A stretch of DNA of 57,818 nt from JAJZRV01 sp027442615 (GTDB lineage: Bacteria; Pseudomonadota; Gammaproteobacteria; Burkholderiales; Ferrovaceae), in the NCBI GenBank assembly GCA_027442615.1, contig DAIBBI010000010.1:1-57818 (forward strand), in the 5' to 3' direction. Below the pieces are notes generated by a model. The model searched no databases, was not told the DNA's origin, and saw only the letters and a program-made list of their open reading frames with translations. The position numbers and the translations under genes were made by a program. Numbering within the stretch: the first letter of the stretch is position 1; every line of letters begins with the position of its first letter. This document shows, piece by piece, positions 34,033 through 42,516 of this stretch.

Positions 34033-34491
34033 TCAAAGTGACTTGACGAAGTCGAGTACTTCCTGTGCGTGGCCAGGTACGGAAACGCCGCGCCATTCGC
34101 GTCGCAGGCGGCCCTCACCGTCAATGACGAAAGTGCTGCGCTCGATGCCCCGCACCTGTTTGCCATACATGTTTTTTTGCTTCATCACGCCAAACAGGGT
34201 GCAGACCGCTTCGTCCGCATCGCTCAGGAGTTCGAACGGAAATTCCATTTTGGTCTTGAACCGTTCGTGTGAGCCTATGCTGTCGCGCGAAATGCCGAGA
34301 ACGGTGCATTTCAACGCGCGAAATTGCTCATCGAGCCCCTTGAATTGCAAACCCTCGTCCGTGCAACCTGGGGTGGCATCCTTGGGATAGAAATAAAGGA
34401 CGAGTGGTGCGCCACGCATGGCGGACAGATGAAATCGCTGTTCGCCTGTGGCGGGCAATTCGAAATCAGGAACGATTTCCATAAGTTGCAT
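34033..34491 (-). CDS. bcp: Thioredoxin-dependent peroxiredoxin, Bcp/PrxQ family
   Basis: It reduces H2O2 and organic peroxides. 152 residues. The peroxidatic cysteine C43 sits in YPKDATPGCTDEG. The resolving cysteine that E. coli Bcp has five residues later is absent (TDEGLQFKG), so it may work as a 1-Cys enzyme or use a more distant cysteine (KCTVLG or VCTLFG). FKTKMEFPFELLSD and RSTFVIDGEGRL complete the fold. ATG 34491 follows GGATCAG. The gene starts 31 bases after the arnD-like gene. Confidence 0.92.
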   Translation of the reverse strand: MQLMEIVPDFELPATGEQRFHLSAMRGAPLVLYFYPKDATPGCTDEGLQFKGLDEQFRALKCTVLGISRDSIGSHERFKTKMEFPFELLSDADEAVCTLFGVMKQKNMYGKQVRGIERSTFVIDGEGRLRREWRGVSVPGHAQEVLDFVKSL

Positions 34492-34522
34492 GATTCTGAT
34501 CCTATGTTAAGGGTTGAAAGCG

Positions 34523-35428
34523 CTAAACCGGCGCGCCTTGCAGCGCCAGTTCTCCCGAACGGCCTGGTACCATGCCCTGAATGACGCGGCAGTGGGGCAG
34601 GGCAGCGTTGTCCAGCGTACTGGCCATTTCTCCCAGCGATACCAGACGGTAACCCTGTTGTTGCCATCCCCGCATCAGTTGGTCCAGAACCGGGGCAAGC
34701 CGCATCCCCTCCAGTTCGGCGTGCAACGTGAAGACGTGTCCGGCGGTTGGCGCTGCTTCGGTCAAATGCAACAGGTGTCCGGCAACGGAGTTTGCATCCA
34801 GTCCATCCAGTCCGATCAGTTCGTCAAGAGTGGGTAAAGTGGTGGGCAGTTGTGGACAGGTTAACAGCCTACCCGCGATGACCGGAAAAAAGGGGGATGT
34901 GCCGCGGCAATCAGAGGCCCAGCGGATTCCGGCTTGATCCAGATGCAGGAAGGCCTGGTCGTTCATTTGCCATCCTGCAGCACCATGAACCTGGGCGCGA
35001 GCGCCAAAGATTTCCAGAAAGCGCTGTTCGGCCCGTGTCATCTGTTCGTTGGTCCACTGCGCCGAGGCCCGGGCAACGCCATCCTGCCATGCCACATGAT
35101 CCCAGGTGTGGATACCCACCTCGTATCCTGCTTGCTGGACGGCCCGCATGATAGTCACGGCACGAAGGCCAATGTCTGGTCCAGGCAGAAGGGTGCCATA
35201 GAGCAATGTCTTCAAACCGTAATGTTCCAGTACGGAGGTTCGCTGGACTTTGCCCAAAAACCCCTTGCGAAACACACGCTTGATGGCACGACCCGTGTGG
35301 TCTGGACCCAGACTGAACAAAAAAGTGGCATGGGCCGTATGCGCTTGAAGCAGGGATAGCAGGCGCGGAACGCCCTCTCGGGTGCCGCGCAGGGTATCCA
35401 CGTCGATTTTCAGGGCAAGCTGTTTCAT
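34523..35428 (-). CDS. arnD: ArnD-like polysaccharide deacetylase-family deformylase
   Basis: A 301-residue NodB-fold carbohydrate esterase. The sequence closely follows ArnD, which removes the formyl group from undecaprenyl-phosphate-4-formamido-arabinose during lipid A modification: LKIDVDTLRGTREGVPRLL, HATFLFSLGPDHTGRAI, GYEVGIHTWDHVAWQ, GAAGWQMNDQAF, ASDCRGTSPFFPVI and TLPTLDELIG. Metal residues are D9/D11 and the histidines of HTWDH. No other arn genes (arnA, B, C, T) are in the window, so the true lipid substrate may differ. It heads the minus-strand operon ending in lplT. Confidence 0.85.
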   Translation of the reverse strand: MKQLALKIDVDTLRGTREGVPRLLSLLQAHTAHATFLFSLGPDHTGRAIKRVFRKGFLGKVQRTSVLEHYGLKTLLYGTLLPGPDIGLRAVTIMRAVQQAGYEVGIHTWDHVAWQDGVARASAQWTNEQMTRAEQRFLEIFGARAQVHGAAGWQMNDQAFLHLDQAGIRWASDCRGTSPFFPVIAGRLLTCPQLPTTLPTLDELIGLDGLDANSVAGHLLHLTEAAPTAGHVFTLHAELEGMRLAPVLDQLMRGWQQQGYRLVSLGEMASTLDNAALPHCRVIQGMVPGRSGELALQGAPV

Positions 35429-35454
35429 CCAGCGACTATCGCCAATTTTTTAAG

Positions 35455-35483
35455 TCGAAGCAACCCCTTTGGCATGATAGAAT
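35455..35483 (+). promoter_or_regulatory. Candidate promoter of typA
   Basis: TCGAAG (35455-35460), a 17-base spacer and TAGAAT (35478-35483) resemble a weak sigma-70 promoter, 32 bases before typA in the 87-base divergent spacer with the arnD-like gene. Confidence 0.35.
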
Positions 35484-35515
35484 GGAGAGCTTGAATTTAA
35501 CCCGGTTAATCCCCC

Positions 35516-37342
35516 ATGGCCCGTCAGCTTCGCAACATCGCAATCATCGCCCACGTCGATCACGGCAAAACCACGCTCGTCGATAAGCTTTTGCAGCAAT
35601 CCGGCACTTTCGCCGCGCATCAGCAGGTATCCGAACGGATCATGGACAGCAACGATCTTGAAAAGGAGCGGGGTATCACCATTCTGGCCAAGAATTGCGC
35701 GGTCAACTATGAGGGTACGCACATCAACATCGTGGATACCCCGGGACATGCCGATTTCGGTGGCGAGGTTGAACGGGTGTTGTCCATGGTGGATGGCGTT
35801 CTTTTGCTGGTGGATGCCGTGGAAGGCCCCATGCCGCAAACCCGCTTCGTCACCCGCAAGGCATTGGCGCTGGGGCTCAAGCCCATCGTGGTCGTGAACA
35901 AAATCGACCGGCCGGGCGCCCGTCCGGACTGGGTGGTCAACCACACCTTCGATTTGTTCGACAAGCTGGGTGCCACTGAAGAGCAACTGGATTTTCCAGT
36001 GGTTTACGCCTCGGCGCTGCAAGGGTATGCCTCTCTTGATCCGACCCAGCCGGGCGAGAATTTGCGCCCGCTTTTTGAAGCCATCGTCAAGCACGTGCCA
36101 GAACGGGCCGGCGACCCGGAGGGGCCGCTCCAACTGCAGATCATCTCCCTCGACTATTCAAGCTTCGTGGGACGTATCGGCATCGGCCGCATTCGTCGCG
36201 GGCGCCTGCATCCTGGCCAGGAAGTGGCCGTGTTGCGCGGGCCGGGAAGTGCCGTCAAGAAGGCACGGGTCAACCAGGTTCTGGGCTTCAAGGGGCTGGA
36301 GCGCGTTCAGTTTGAAAGCGCCGAAGCAGGAGACATTGTATTGATCAATGGCATCGAGGACATTGGCATCGGCGTGACGATTGCTGACCCCGAACGTTCG
36401 GAAGCCCTCCCCATGCTGGCTGTGGATGAACCAACCCTGACCATGAATTTCCAGGTCAATACCTCGCCTTTTGCAGGTCAGGAAGGCAAGTTCGTGACCA
36501 GCCGCCAGGTACGCGAACGGCTTGATCGTGAACTGATGAGCAACGTGGCCCTGCGTGTTCAGGAAACCGAGGACACCGATGTTTTCCTGGTCTCTGGCCG
36601 TGGCGAGCTGCACCTCACCATCCTGCTGGAAAACATGCGCCGTGAAGGCTACGAGCTAGCGGTTTCCCGTCCGCGCGTACTGCTCAAGGAAGTCAATGGC
36701 CAGAAGTGTGAGCCCTTCGAGATGCTGACCGTGGACGTGGAAGAGTCGCATCAGGGGCCGGTCATGCAGGCCCTGGGCGAGCGTCGCGGCGATTTGCAGG
36801 ACATGCAGTCGGATAGTCGGGGCAGGGTTCGCTTGGACTATCGCATCCCTGCACGTGGACTGATCGGTTTTCAATCCGAGTTTTTGACGCTGACCCGCGG
36901 TACCGGATTGCTCAGTCACGTATTCGACGAATACGCCCCCATGAAACCGGAAATCGCTTCCCGTCGCAATGGCGTGCTGATCTCCGCAGAAGCAGGCGAA
37001 GCTGTCGCCTATGCCCTCTGGAAACTGCAGGAACGCGGACGCATGTTCGTGGTTCCGGGTGATCGCGTTTATGAAGGCATGATCATTGGCATCCACAGCC
37101 GTGACAACGATCTGGTGGTCAACCCCATTAAGGGCAAGCAGCTCACCAACGTGCGCGCTGCAGGAAAGGACGAAGCCGTAGTGCTGACGCCACCCGTGGC
37201 CCTGACCCTGGAGTCCGCGATTGAATTCATCAACGACGACGAGCTGGTGGAAATCACTCCCAAAAACATCCGCATCCGCAAGAGGTACCTTCTCGAGCAT
37301 GAACGCAAGCGCGCAGCGCGTGACGTGGTTTCGCTGGTTTGA
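35516..37342 (+). CDS. typA: Ribosome-associated GTPase TypA/BipA
   Basis: A translational GTPase that assists 50S assembly and growth under stress and cold. 608 residues, standard. P-loop AHVDHGKTTL (G1), the switch I region MDSNDLEKERGITI (G2), DTPGHADFGGEV (G3), NKIDRPGARPDW (G4) and VYASALQGY (G5) are all present. EF-G-like domains II, III and V and the BipA C-terminal domain follow (RIPARGLIGFQSEFLTLTRG). No strong Shine-Dalgarno is seen before the ATG (TTAATCCCCC). rmuC follows after eight bases. Confidence 0.97.
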   Translation: MARQLRNIAIIAHVDHGKTTLVDKLLQQSGTFAAHQQVSERIMDSNDLEKERGITILAKNCAVNYEGTHINIVDTPGHADFGGEVERVLSMVDGVLLLVDAVEGPMPQTRFVTRKALALGLKPIVVVNKIDRPGARPDWVVNHTFDLFDKLGATEEQLDFPVVYASALQGYASLDPTQPGENLRPLFEAIVKHVPERAGDPEGPLQLQIISLDYSSFVGRIGIGRIRRGRLHPGQEVAVLRGPGSAVKKARVNQVLGFKGLERVQFESAEAGDIVLINGIEDIGIGVTIADPERSEALPMLAVDEPTLTMNFQVNTSPFAGQEGKFVTSRQVRERLDRELMSNVALRVQETEDTDVFLVSGRGELHLTILLENMRREGYELAVSRPRVLLKEVNGQKCEPFEMLTVDVEESHQGPVMQALGERRGDLQDMQSDSRGRVRLDYRIPARGLIGFQSEFLTLTRGTGLLSHVFDEYAPMKPEIASRRNGVLISAEAGEAVAYALWKLQERGRMFVVPGDRVYEGMIIGIHSRDNDLVVNPIKGKQLTNVRAAGKDEAVVLTPPVALTLESAIEFINDDELVEITPKNIRIRKRYLLEHERKRAARDVVSLV

Positions 37343-37350
37343 GGTAGTGG

Positions 37351-38625
37351 ATGCTGCCTGAACTGCTCCTGATCCTCTTTGTCGTTCTGGTCCTGGTTTG
37401 GGGGCTATATGCACTGCACCGGCGCCTGGATCAGTTGGGGCACCAATTGGGAGAAGATTCTCCCGGGCTGGTCAGTCTGCTTGAAACGCGCCATCGTGAA
37501 CTGCAGACCGAAATGCAGGATGGACTGGTGAGGCAGGGTGACCGCTTGTCCAGCAACCAGTCCGAGGCCGCTGACCGGCTACGCGAGTCCATAACGCGTG
37601 AACTGACCATGACCCGCGAGCAAATCGAGAAGTTGCGGGTGGACATGCTGGAACGCCTGATGGAGAAAAGCGAGTCCCTGCTGCGTCGCGTGGATGAGCG
37701 TCTGGACCAGATTTCCGGCAAGGTGACAGAACGTCTGGACGAGGGGTTCAAGAAGACCAACGAAACTTTTGTCTCCGTCATGCAACGCCTATCCACCATC
37801 GACGAAGCCCAAAAGAAGATCGACGGTCTTGCAACCAATGTGGTCAGCTTGCAGTCGCTACTGGGGGACAAACGCGCCCGTGGCGCGATTGGCGAAGTAC
37901 AACTCGAGGACATCGTTCGTAACATCCTGCCGCCCAACGCCTATCAATTCCAAAGTGTCCTCTCCACAGGGGTGCGCGTGGATTGCCTGCTGCGCTTGCC
38001 AGAGCCTACGGGAAACATTGGTGTTGACTCCAAGTTCCCGTTGGAAAATTATGCGCGGCTGGTGCAGTCCGACCAACAGCCTGCCGCGCGTGAAGCGGCC
38101 CTGCGTCAGTTTCGCAATGACGTAAAAGCCCATGTGGATGCCATCGCGGATAAATACATCATCCCGGGGGAGACCAGTGAGGGCGCGCTGTTGTTTGTCC
38201 CTGCCGAGGCGATTTTTGCGGAAATTCACGGGAGCCATCCCGATGTGGTGGAATATGCAATGAAGCGTCGGGTCTGGATCGTGTCCCCCACGACGCTGAT
38301 GGCCATCTTGAATACCGTTCATGCTGTCCTGAAAAACGTTGAAACGCGCAAACAGGTGCATATCATCCAGGAGGCCTTGGGAGTCCTTGCCGTTGATTTT
38401 GGCCGATTTGAAGACCGCATGAAAAAGCTGGCCAACCATATCAAGCAGGCTTCCAATGACGTGGATGAGGTCCATATTTCCAGCCAGAAAATTTCCCGGC
38501 GTTTTGGACAGATCCACAGGGTTGAGCTGCAGACCGTGGCCCAGGATGACTTGCTGCAGCCTGGTACCTTGAGCGCTGCGCGCCTACTTGCGGAAGAAGG
38601 CGATTCTGACCAGGAGAAATCATGA
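37351..38625 (+). CDS. rmuC: RmuC-family DNA recombination protein
   Basis: RmuC limits rearrangements at inverted repeats and has a predicted nuclease fold. 424 residues. An N-terminal membrane anchor (3-22, LLLILFVVLVLVWGLYAL) leads to a long coiled coil (about 25-165). The RmuC domain follows, with RGAIGEVQLEDIVRNILP, NIGVDSKFPLENY, LFVPAEAIFAEI and WIVSPTTLMAIL. It overlaps the mobB-moaD gene by four bases (ATGA). Confidence 0.92.
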   Translation: MLPELLLILFVVLVLVWGLYALHRRLDQLGHQLGEDSPGLVSLLETRHRELQTEMQDGLVRQGDRLSSNQSEAADRLRESITRELTMTREQIEKLRVDMLERLMEKSESLLRRVDERLDQISGKVTERLDEGFKKTNETFVSVMQRLSTIDEAQKKIDGLATNVVSLQSLLGDKRARGAIGEVQLEDIVRNILPPNAYQFQSVLSTGVRVDCLLRLPEPTGNIGVDSKFPLENYARLVQSDQQPAAREAALRQFRNDVKAHVDAIADKYIIPGETSEGALLFVPAEAIFAEIHGSHPDVVEYAMKRRVWIVSPTTLMAILNTVHAVLKNVETRKQVHIIQEALGVLAVDFGRFEDRMKKLANHIKQASNDVDEVHISSQKISRRFGQIHRVELQTVAQDDLLQPGTLSAARLLAEEGDSDQEKS

Positions 38626-39395
38626 GCGCAGTCATCGGGTTTGCAGGGTACTCTGGCTCTGGAAAAACCACATTGATCGAACAGGTCATTGCATTGCTTG
38701 TTTCATGGGACGTGAAGGTGTCATTGATCAAGCATGCGCACCATCACTTTGACGTGGACGTGCCAGGCAAGGATTCCTGGCGGCACCGCCAGGCTGGCGC
38801 CACCGAGGTCATGGTGGCGTCCGACCAGAGGTGGGCCCTGATGCATGAACTTCGAGGGGCTCCCGAACCCTCTCTGGATACCCTCATTGAGCGACTTTCG
38901 CCTTGCGACCTTGTCATCGTGGAAGGATTCAAGAAGGATCCCATTCCAAAACTTGAGGTATGGCGTCGTGCGCAAGGTTCACCCAGACTGGATGGCGACG
39001 ACCCCTGGATCATCGCTTTGGTCACCGACGAGCACCAGCCCGGCCTGCTTCCATGTCTTGACATCAACAATCCAGAGGCCATCGCACATTTCATCGTGCG
39101 TCGCTTCGATCTCGCCACACCGAAACATCGTCACGCATCCTGTGCCATTCAGGTGCGCTATTTTGCCCGGCTTCGCGAAGCCCTTCAGTGCGAATCGGAG
39201 ACCGTGCTCCTCGATTCGACAGCCACGGTTTCAGACCTCGCGGCCAGGTTGCGCGCTCGCGGAGGAGTCTGGGCCGAGGCCCTTTCTGAACAGCGCACCC
39301 TCAAGGTAGCCGTCAATCAACAATTGGTCACTTTTGATACCGTGTTGCACAATGAGGACGAAGTGGCATTTTTTCCGCCGGTCACTGGGGGATAA
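38622..39395 (+). CDS. MobB-MoaD fusion protein (molybdenum cofactor synthesis)
   Basis: A 257-residue fusion. Residues 1-168 are MobB, the GTP-binding partner in attaching GMP to molybdopterin: P-loop GYSGSGKTTL (9-18), IKHAHHHFDVDVPGKDSWRH, and DLVIVEGFKKDPIPKLEV. Residues about 174-257 are MoaD, the ubiquitin-like sulfur carrier of MPT synthase: IQVRYFARLREAL through to NEDEVAFFPPVTGG with the C-terminal GlyGly that is thiocarboxylated. Because MoaD is at the C-terminus, the GG tail stays free. moaE, the MoaD partner, follows after six bases. The fusion is continuous in one frame. Confidence 0.9.
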   Translation: MSAVIGFAGYSGSGKTTLIEQVIALLVSWDVKVSLIKHAHHHFDVDVPGKDSWRHRQAGATEVMVASDQRWALMHELRGAPEPSLDTLIERLSPCDLVIVEGFKKDPIPKLEVWRRAQGSPRLDGDDPWIIALVTDEHQPGLLPCLDINNPEAIAHFIVRRFDLATPKHRHASCAIQVRYFARLREALQCESETVLLDSTATVSDLAARLRARGGVWAEALSEQRTLKVAVNQQLVTFDTVLHNEDEVAFFPPVTGG

Positions 39396-39401
39396 GGCGA
39401 G

Positions 39402-39869
39402 ATGACCGTTCGCGTGCAACAGGAACCGTTTGACATGGGCCACGAAATTCTGAAGCTGCGTGGCAATGACGCACAAGTTGGCGCTCTGGCCAGTTTTGTC
39501 GGAATGGTGCGCGACCTGAACGACAACCAGGCCGTAAGCCAGATGACCCTGGAGCATTACCCGGGCATGACTGAAAAGGCGCTATCATCGCTTGAAAGCG
39601 AGGCGCGCCAGCGTTGGCAGATTATTGACGCTTTGATCATACATCGCGTGGGAAAGCTTCTTCCTGGTGACCCCATTGTTTTGGTGGCCGTCACCAGTTC
39701 GCATCGGAGTGACGCTTTCGATGCCTGCCAATATTTGATGGACGCCTTGAAAACGCGAGCGCCATTCTGGAAAAAGGAGACGACGCCTGCAGGAGATCGT
39801 TGGGTGGATGCGCGTGAATCCGACAATGAAGCACTGGCTCGGTGGAAGATATCGAATGAAACGCTCTGA
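39402..39869 (+). CDS. moaE: Molybdopterin synthase catalytic subunit MoaE
   Basis: MoaE with thiocarboxylated MoaD converts cyclic pyranopterin phosphate to molybdopterin. 155 residues: ALASFVGMVRDLNDN, TLEHYPGMTEKAL, IIHRVGKLLPGDPIVLVAVTSSHRSDAFDAC, split here as IIHRVGKLLPGDP and VTSSHRSDAFDAC, and the catalytic lysines in APFWKKE. It follows the MobB-MoaD fusion by six bases. Its end overlaps the efflux outer-membrane gene by 14 bases. Confidence 0.94.
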   Translation: MTVRVQQEPFDMGHEILKLRGNDAQVGALASFVGMVRDLNDNQAVSQMTLEHYPGMTEKALSSLESEARQRWQIIDALIIHRVGKLLPGDPIVLVAVTSSHRSDAFDACQYLMDALKTRAPFWKKETTPAGDRWVDARESDNEALARWKISNETL

Positions 39870-41319
39870 CTATTCATCTGCGCTTTCGATCCTGCTTGTG
39901 ATGCTGCTTGCCGGCTGCACCATGGTAGGCCCGGATTTCAGCATGCCGGCTGCACCTGGCGTGGCCCGGTACACTGAAGGCGATCAGCCTGCAGTGGCAG
40001 CGAATCAGGACAAGCTTCAGACTTTGAACTCCGATCAGGTGGTGCAAGCCGACTGGTGGAAGCTCTTTCATTCCACGGCGCTCAACGAACTGATTGAAGC
40101 CGGTCTGAAAAACAATCCCTCGATTGCTGCAGCCGAAGCCGCGTTGAACAGTGCCCGCGAATCAACCAACGCGGAACGCAGCAACCTGATGGTGCCCGCA
40201 ATCAGTGCGCAAGCCGGAGAAACCCGTCAACGGTTGTCGCCGGAGGCTTTTGGATTTCCCGGAAGTCCGAACACCTTCAGTCTGACCAATGCATCGGTGG
40301 ATGTTTCTTATACCCTGGATTTTTTTGGTGCCAATCGTCGTCAGGTGGAAAGCATGGAAGCGCAGGTGGATGCCGAGCGCTACCTGCTTCAGGCTGCGCG
40401 TGTGACACTTGCGGCGAACATCGTCACGACGGCAATTCGCGAGGCTGCCTTGCGTGAACAATTGCACGCGATGGAGGCCGTGGAACAGCTTGAAAGCAGG
40501 ACCTTGGGCATTCTCGAGACCCGGGAAAGGCTGGGCGCCATTTCACAAACCGAAGTCCAGATCCAGCGCGCCACTCTGGCACAGACGCATGCCACGATAC
40601 CGGGCCTGCAAAAGCAATTGGCCCAAACGCGCCATCAGCTGGCAGTATATGTGGGTAAATTTCCTGGTGAAGGCGGTTTGCCCCGTTTCGAACTCAAGGA
40701 CCTCACGCTACCCCAGCAACTCCCGGTTTCCGTACCATCGGCGCTGGTGAGACAACGCCCGGATATCCTGGTCAGCGAAGCGCAACTGCATCAGGCCACG
40801 GCCAATCTGGGGTTGACCATCGCCGGAGCCTATCCCAACGTCACACTCTCTGCCAGTTTTGGATCCATCGCAACACGCCCCGGTGACCTGTTCAACACGG
40901 GCTCCACGATCTGGAGCCTTGGCGGGAATCTGGTCCAGCCCCTGTTTCGTGGGGGCGCCCTTCAGGCCGAACAACGCGCCGCCCAGGCAGCACTGGATCA
41001 AGCGGCAGCCCAATACCGACAGACGGTTCTCAATGCATTCCAGAATGTGGCCGACGTGTTGCGTGCGCTTGAATCCGACGCTGCCGCCTTGTCAGCACAG
41101 GCTGACGCAGCTGGGGCAACGCGGCGCAGTTTGACCTTGGCCCAGGCACAGTATGCAAGCGGCGGCATCAGCTTTTTGACGTTGTTGAGTGCTGAAGAAC
41201 GCGATAACCAAACCCAGCTGGCATTGATTCAGGCCAAGGCGGCGCGCCTGGCCGACTCGGCTGCACTTTTTCTCGCCATGGGCGGGGGCTGGTGGAACGA
41301 AGGTAGCGTGATTCCTTAA
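39856..41319 (+). CDS. NodT/OprM-family outer-membrane efflux lipoprotein
   Basis: The outer-membrane channel of an RND tripartite pump. ATG 39856 gives 487 residues with a lipobox VMLLAGC (C21) and the typical CTMVGPDF start of mature OprM-like proteins. Two OEP repeats are visible (LNELIEAGLKNNPSIAAAEA; RPDILVSEAQLHQATANLGL). It starts inside moaE and comes before the adaptor and pump genes (OMF-MFP-RND), so the pump may share the Moco transcript. Confidence 0.93.
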   Translation: MKRSDYSSALSILLVMLLAGCTMVGPDFSMPAAPGVARYTEGDQPAVAANQDKLQTLNSDQVVQADWWKLFHSTALNELIEAGLKNNPSIAAAEAALNSARESTNAERSNLMVPAISAQAGETRQRLSPEAFGFPGSPNTFSLTNASVDVSYTLDFFGANRRQVESMEAQVDAERYLLQAARVTLAANIVTTAIREAALREQLHAMEAVEQLESRTLGILETRERLGAISQTEVQIQRATLAQTHATIPGLQKQLAQTRHQLAVYVGKFPGEGGLPRFELKDLTLPQQLPVSVPSALVRQRPDILVSEAQLHQATANLGLTIAGAYPNVTLSASFGSIATRPGDLFNTGSTIWSLGGNLVQPLFRGGALQAEQRAAQAALDQAAAQYRQTVLNAFQNVADVLRALESDAAALSAQADAAGATRRSLTLAQAQYASGGISFLTLLSAEERDNQTQLALIQAKAARLADSAALFLAMGGGWWNEGSVIP

Positions 41320-41348
41320 ATCCATAGCTGCAGAAAGCGATCTGTCCA

Positions 41349-42503
41349 ATGAGCGAAAAAATGCAATCAGCCCCATCCTTTAAAAAGCGAATGATCATCA
41401 TGCTGATCCTTGTGGCCGTGCTGGTCGGCGGGGTCGTTGCGTTCAACCTCTTCAAAGGCAGCATGATCCGCAAGTTCATGGCCTCCTCCGGAGAACCTCC
41501 GCAAACGGTGACCACCATGGTGGCCAGTCGCTCGGAATGGATTCCGGAATTGCAGGCCGTAGGGACGCTACGCGCAGTCAGGGGCGTGGACATCAGCCCT
41601 GAAGTGGCAGGTACGGTTCGCCGCCTCGCCTTTACCTCAGGGCAAAGCGTCAAGGCGGGCGATGTCCTGGTGGAATTTGTGAACGATGCTGAAAAGGCAC
41701 AATTGAAGTCGCTCGAGGCCAGCGTGCAGCTGGCGCGAATCACCCTTGATCGGGATCGCGCACAATTGGCTGCACAAGCCATCAGCCAGGCACAAGTTGA
41801 CACCGATACCGCCGATCTGCAAAGCAAGGAGGCGCAATGGGCACAACAGGGTGCGCTGCTGGCGAAGAAATCCCTGGTTGCGCCATTCGGCGGAAAGCTG
41901 GGCATTTCCACCATCAATCCCGGGCAGTTTCTCAACCCAGGCGACAAAATAGTGACCTTGCAGGAAATCACCCCCATCCTGGTGGATTTTACCGTCCCCC
42001 AGCAGCAGATCAGTCAACTCGGCGTGGGAAGGAAAGTGTCGCTAAGCGCCGATGCCTGGCCTGACAAGGTCTTTGGTGGGAAAATTTCCGCGATCAGTCC
42101 GCTGGTCGATGCCGGTACGCGCAACATCGCCGTCGAAGCGCAGCTGGAAAATCCGCGTCAGGAGCTTTTGCCCGGCATGTTCGGAAAGATTCGCCTGGTT
42201 CACGGCGAGAAGCAGTCCCTCATCACCTTGCCGCAATCAGCCGTAACCTTTAATCCCTACGGTGCCACCGTTTTTGTGGTCAAGACCGCATCCAAGCCTG
42301 CCGGCACGGGATTGGTCGCGGAACAGGTCTTTGTGACCACCGGGGCAACACGCGGCGATCAGGTGGCCATCATGTCCGGTCTCGAGGCTGGCGCGACGGT
42401 GGTGACAAGCGGGCAGATCAAGTTGACAACGGGAACGCCGCTCATCGTCAACAATCAGCAGTCTCCCCCCAACGATCCGGCACCGACGCCGCAGGAAAAG
42501 TGA
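41349..42503 (+). CDS. RND efflux periplasmic adaptor (membrane-fusion) protein
   Basis: 384 residues. An N-terminal anchor (about 16-36, MIIMLILVAVLVGGVVAFNLF) replaces a lipobox. The barrel-sandwich hybrid (GTLRAVRGVDISPEVAGTV, LRAVRG part; GQSVKAGDVLVEF), the alpha hairpin (about 110-180) and the beta-barrel and membrane-proximal domains (VDFTVPQQQ, PGMFGKIRL) follow. It links the OprM-like channel upstream to the pump downstream (13 bases away). Confidence 0.93.
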   Translation: MSEKMQSAPSFKKRMIIMLILVAVLVGGVVAFNLFKGSMIRKFMASSGEPPQTVTTMVASRSEWIPELQAVGTLRAVRGVDISPEVAGTVRRLAFTSGQSVKAGDVLVEFVNDAEKAQLKSLEASVQLARITLDRDRAQLAAQAISQAQVDTDTADLQSKEAQWAQQGALLAKKSLVAPFGGKLGISTINPGQFLNPGDKIVTLQEITPILVDFTVPQQQISQLGVGRKVSLSADAWPDKVFGGKISAISPLVDAGTRNIAVEAQLENPRQELLPGMFGKIRLVHGEKQSLITLPQSAVTFNPYGATVFVVKTASKPAGTGLVAEQVFVTTGATRGDQVAIMSGLEAGATVVTSGQIKLTTGTPLIVNNQQSPPNDPAPTPQEK

Positions 42504-42516
42504 GCCGGGTCTACCC

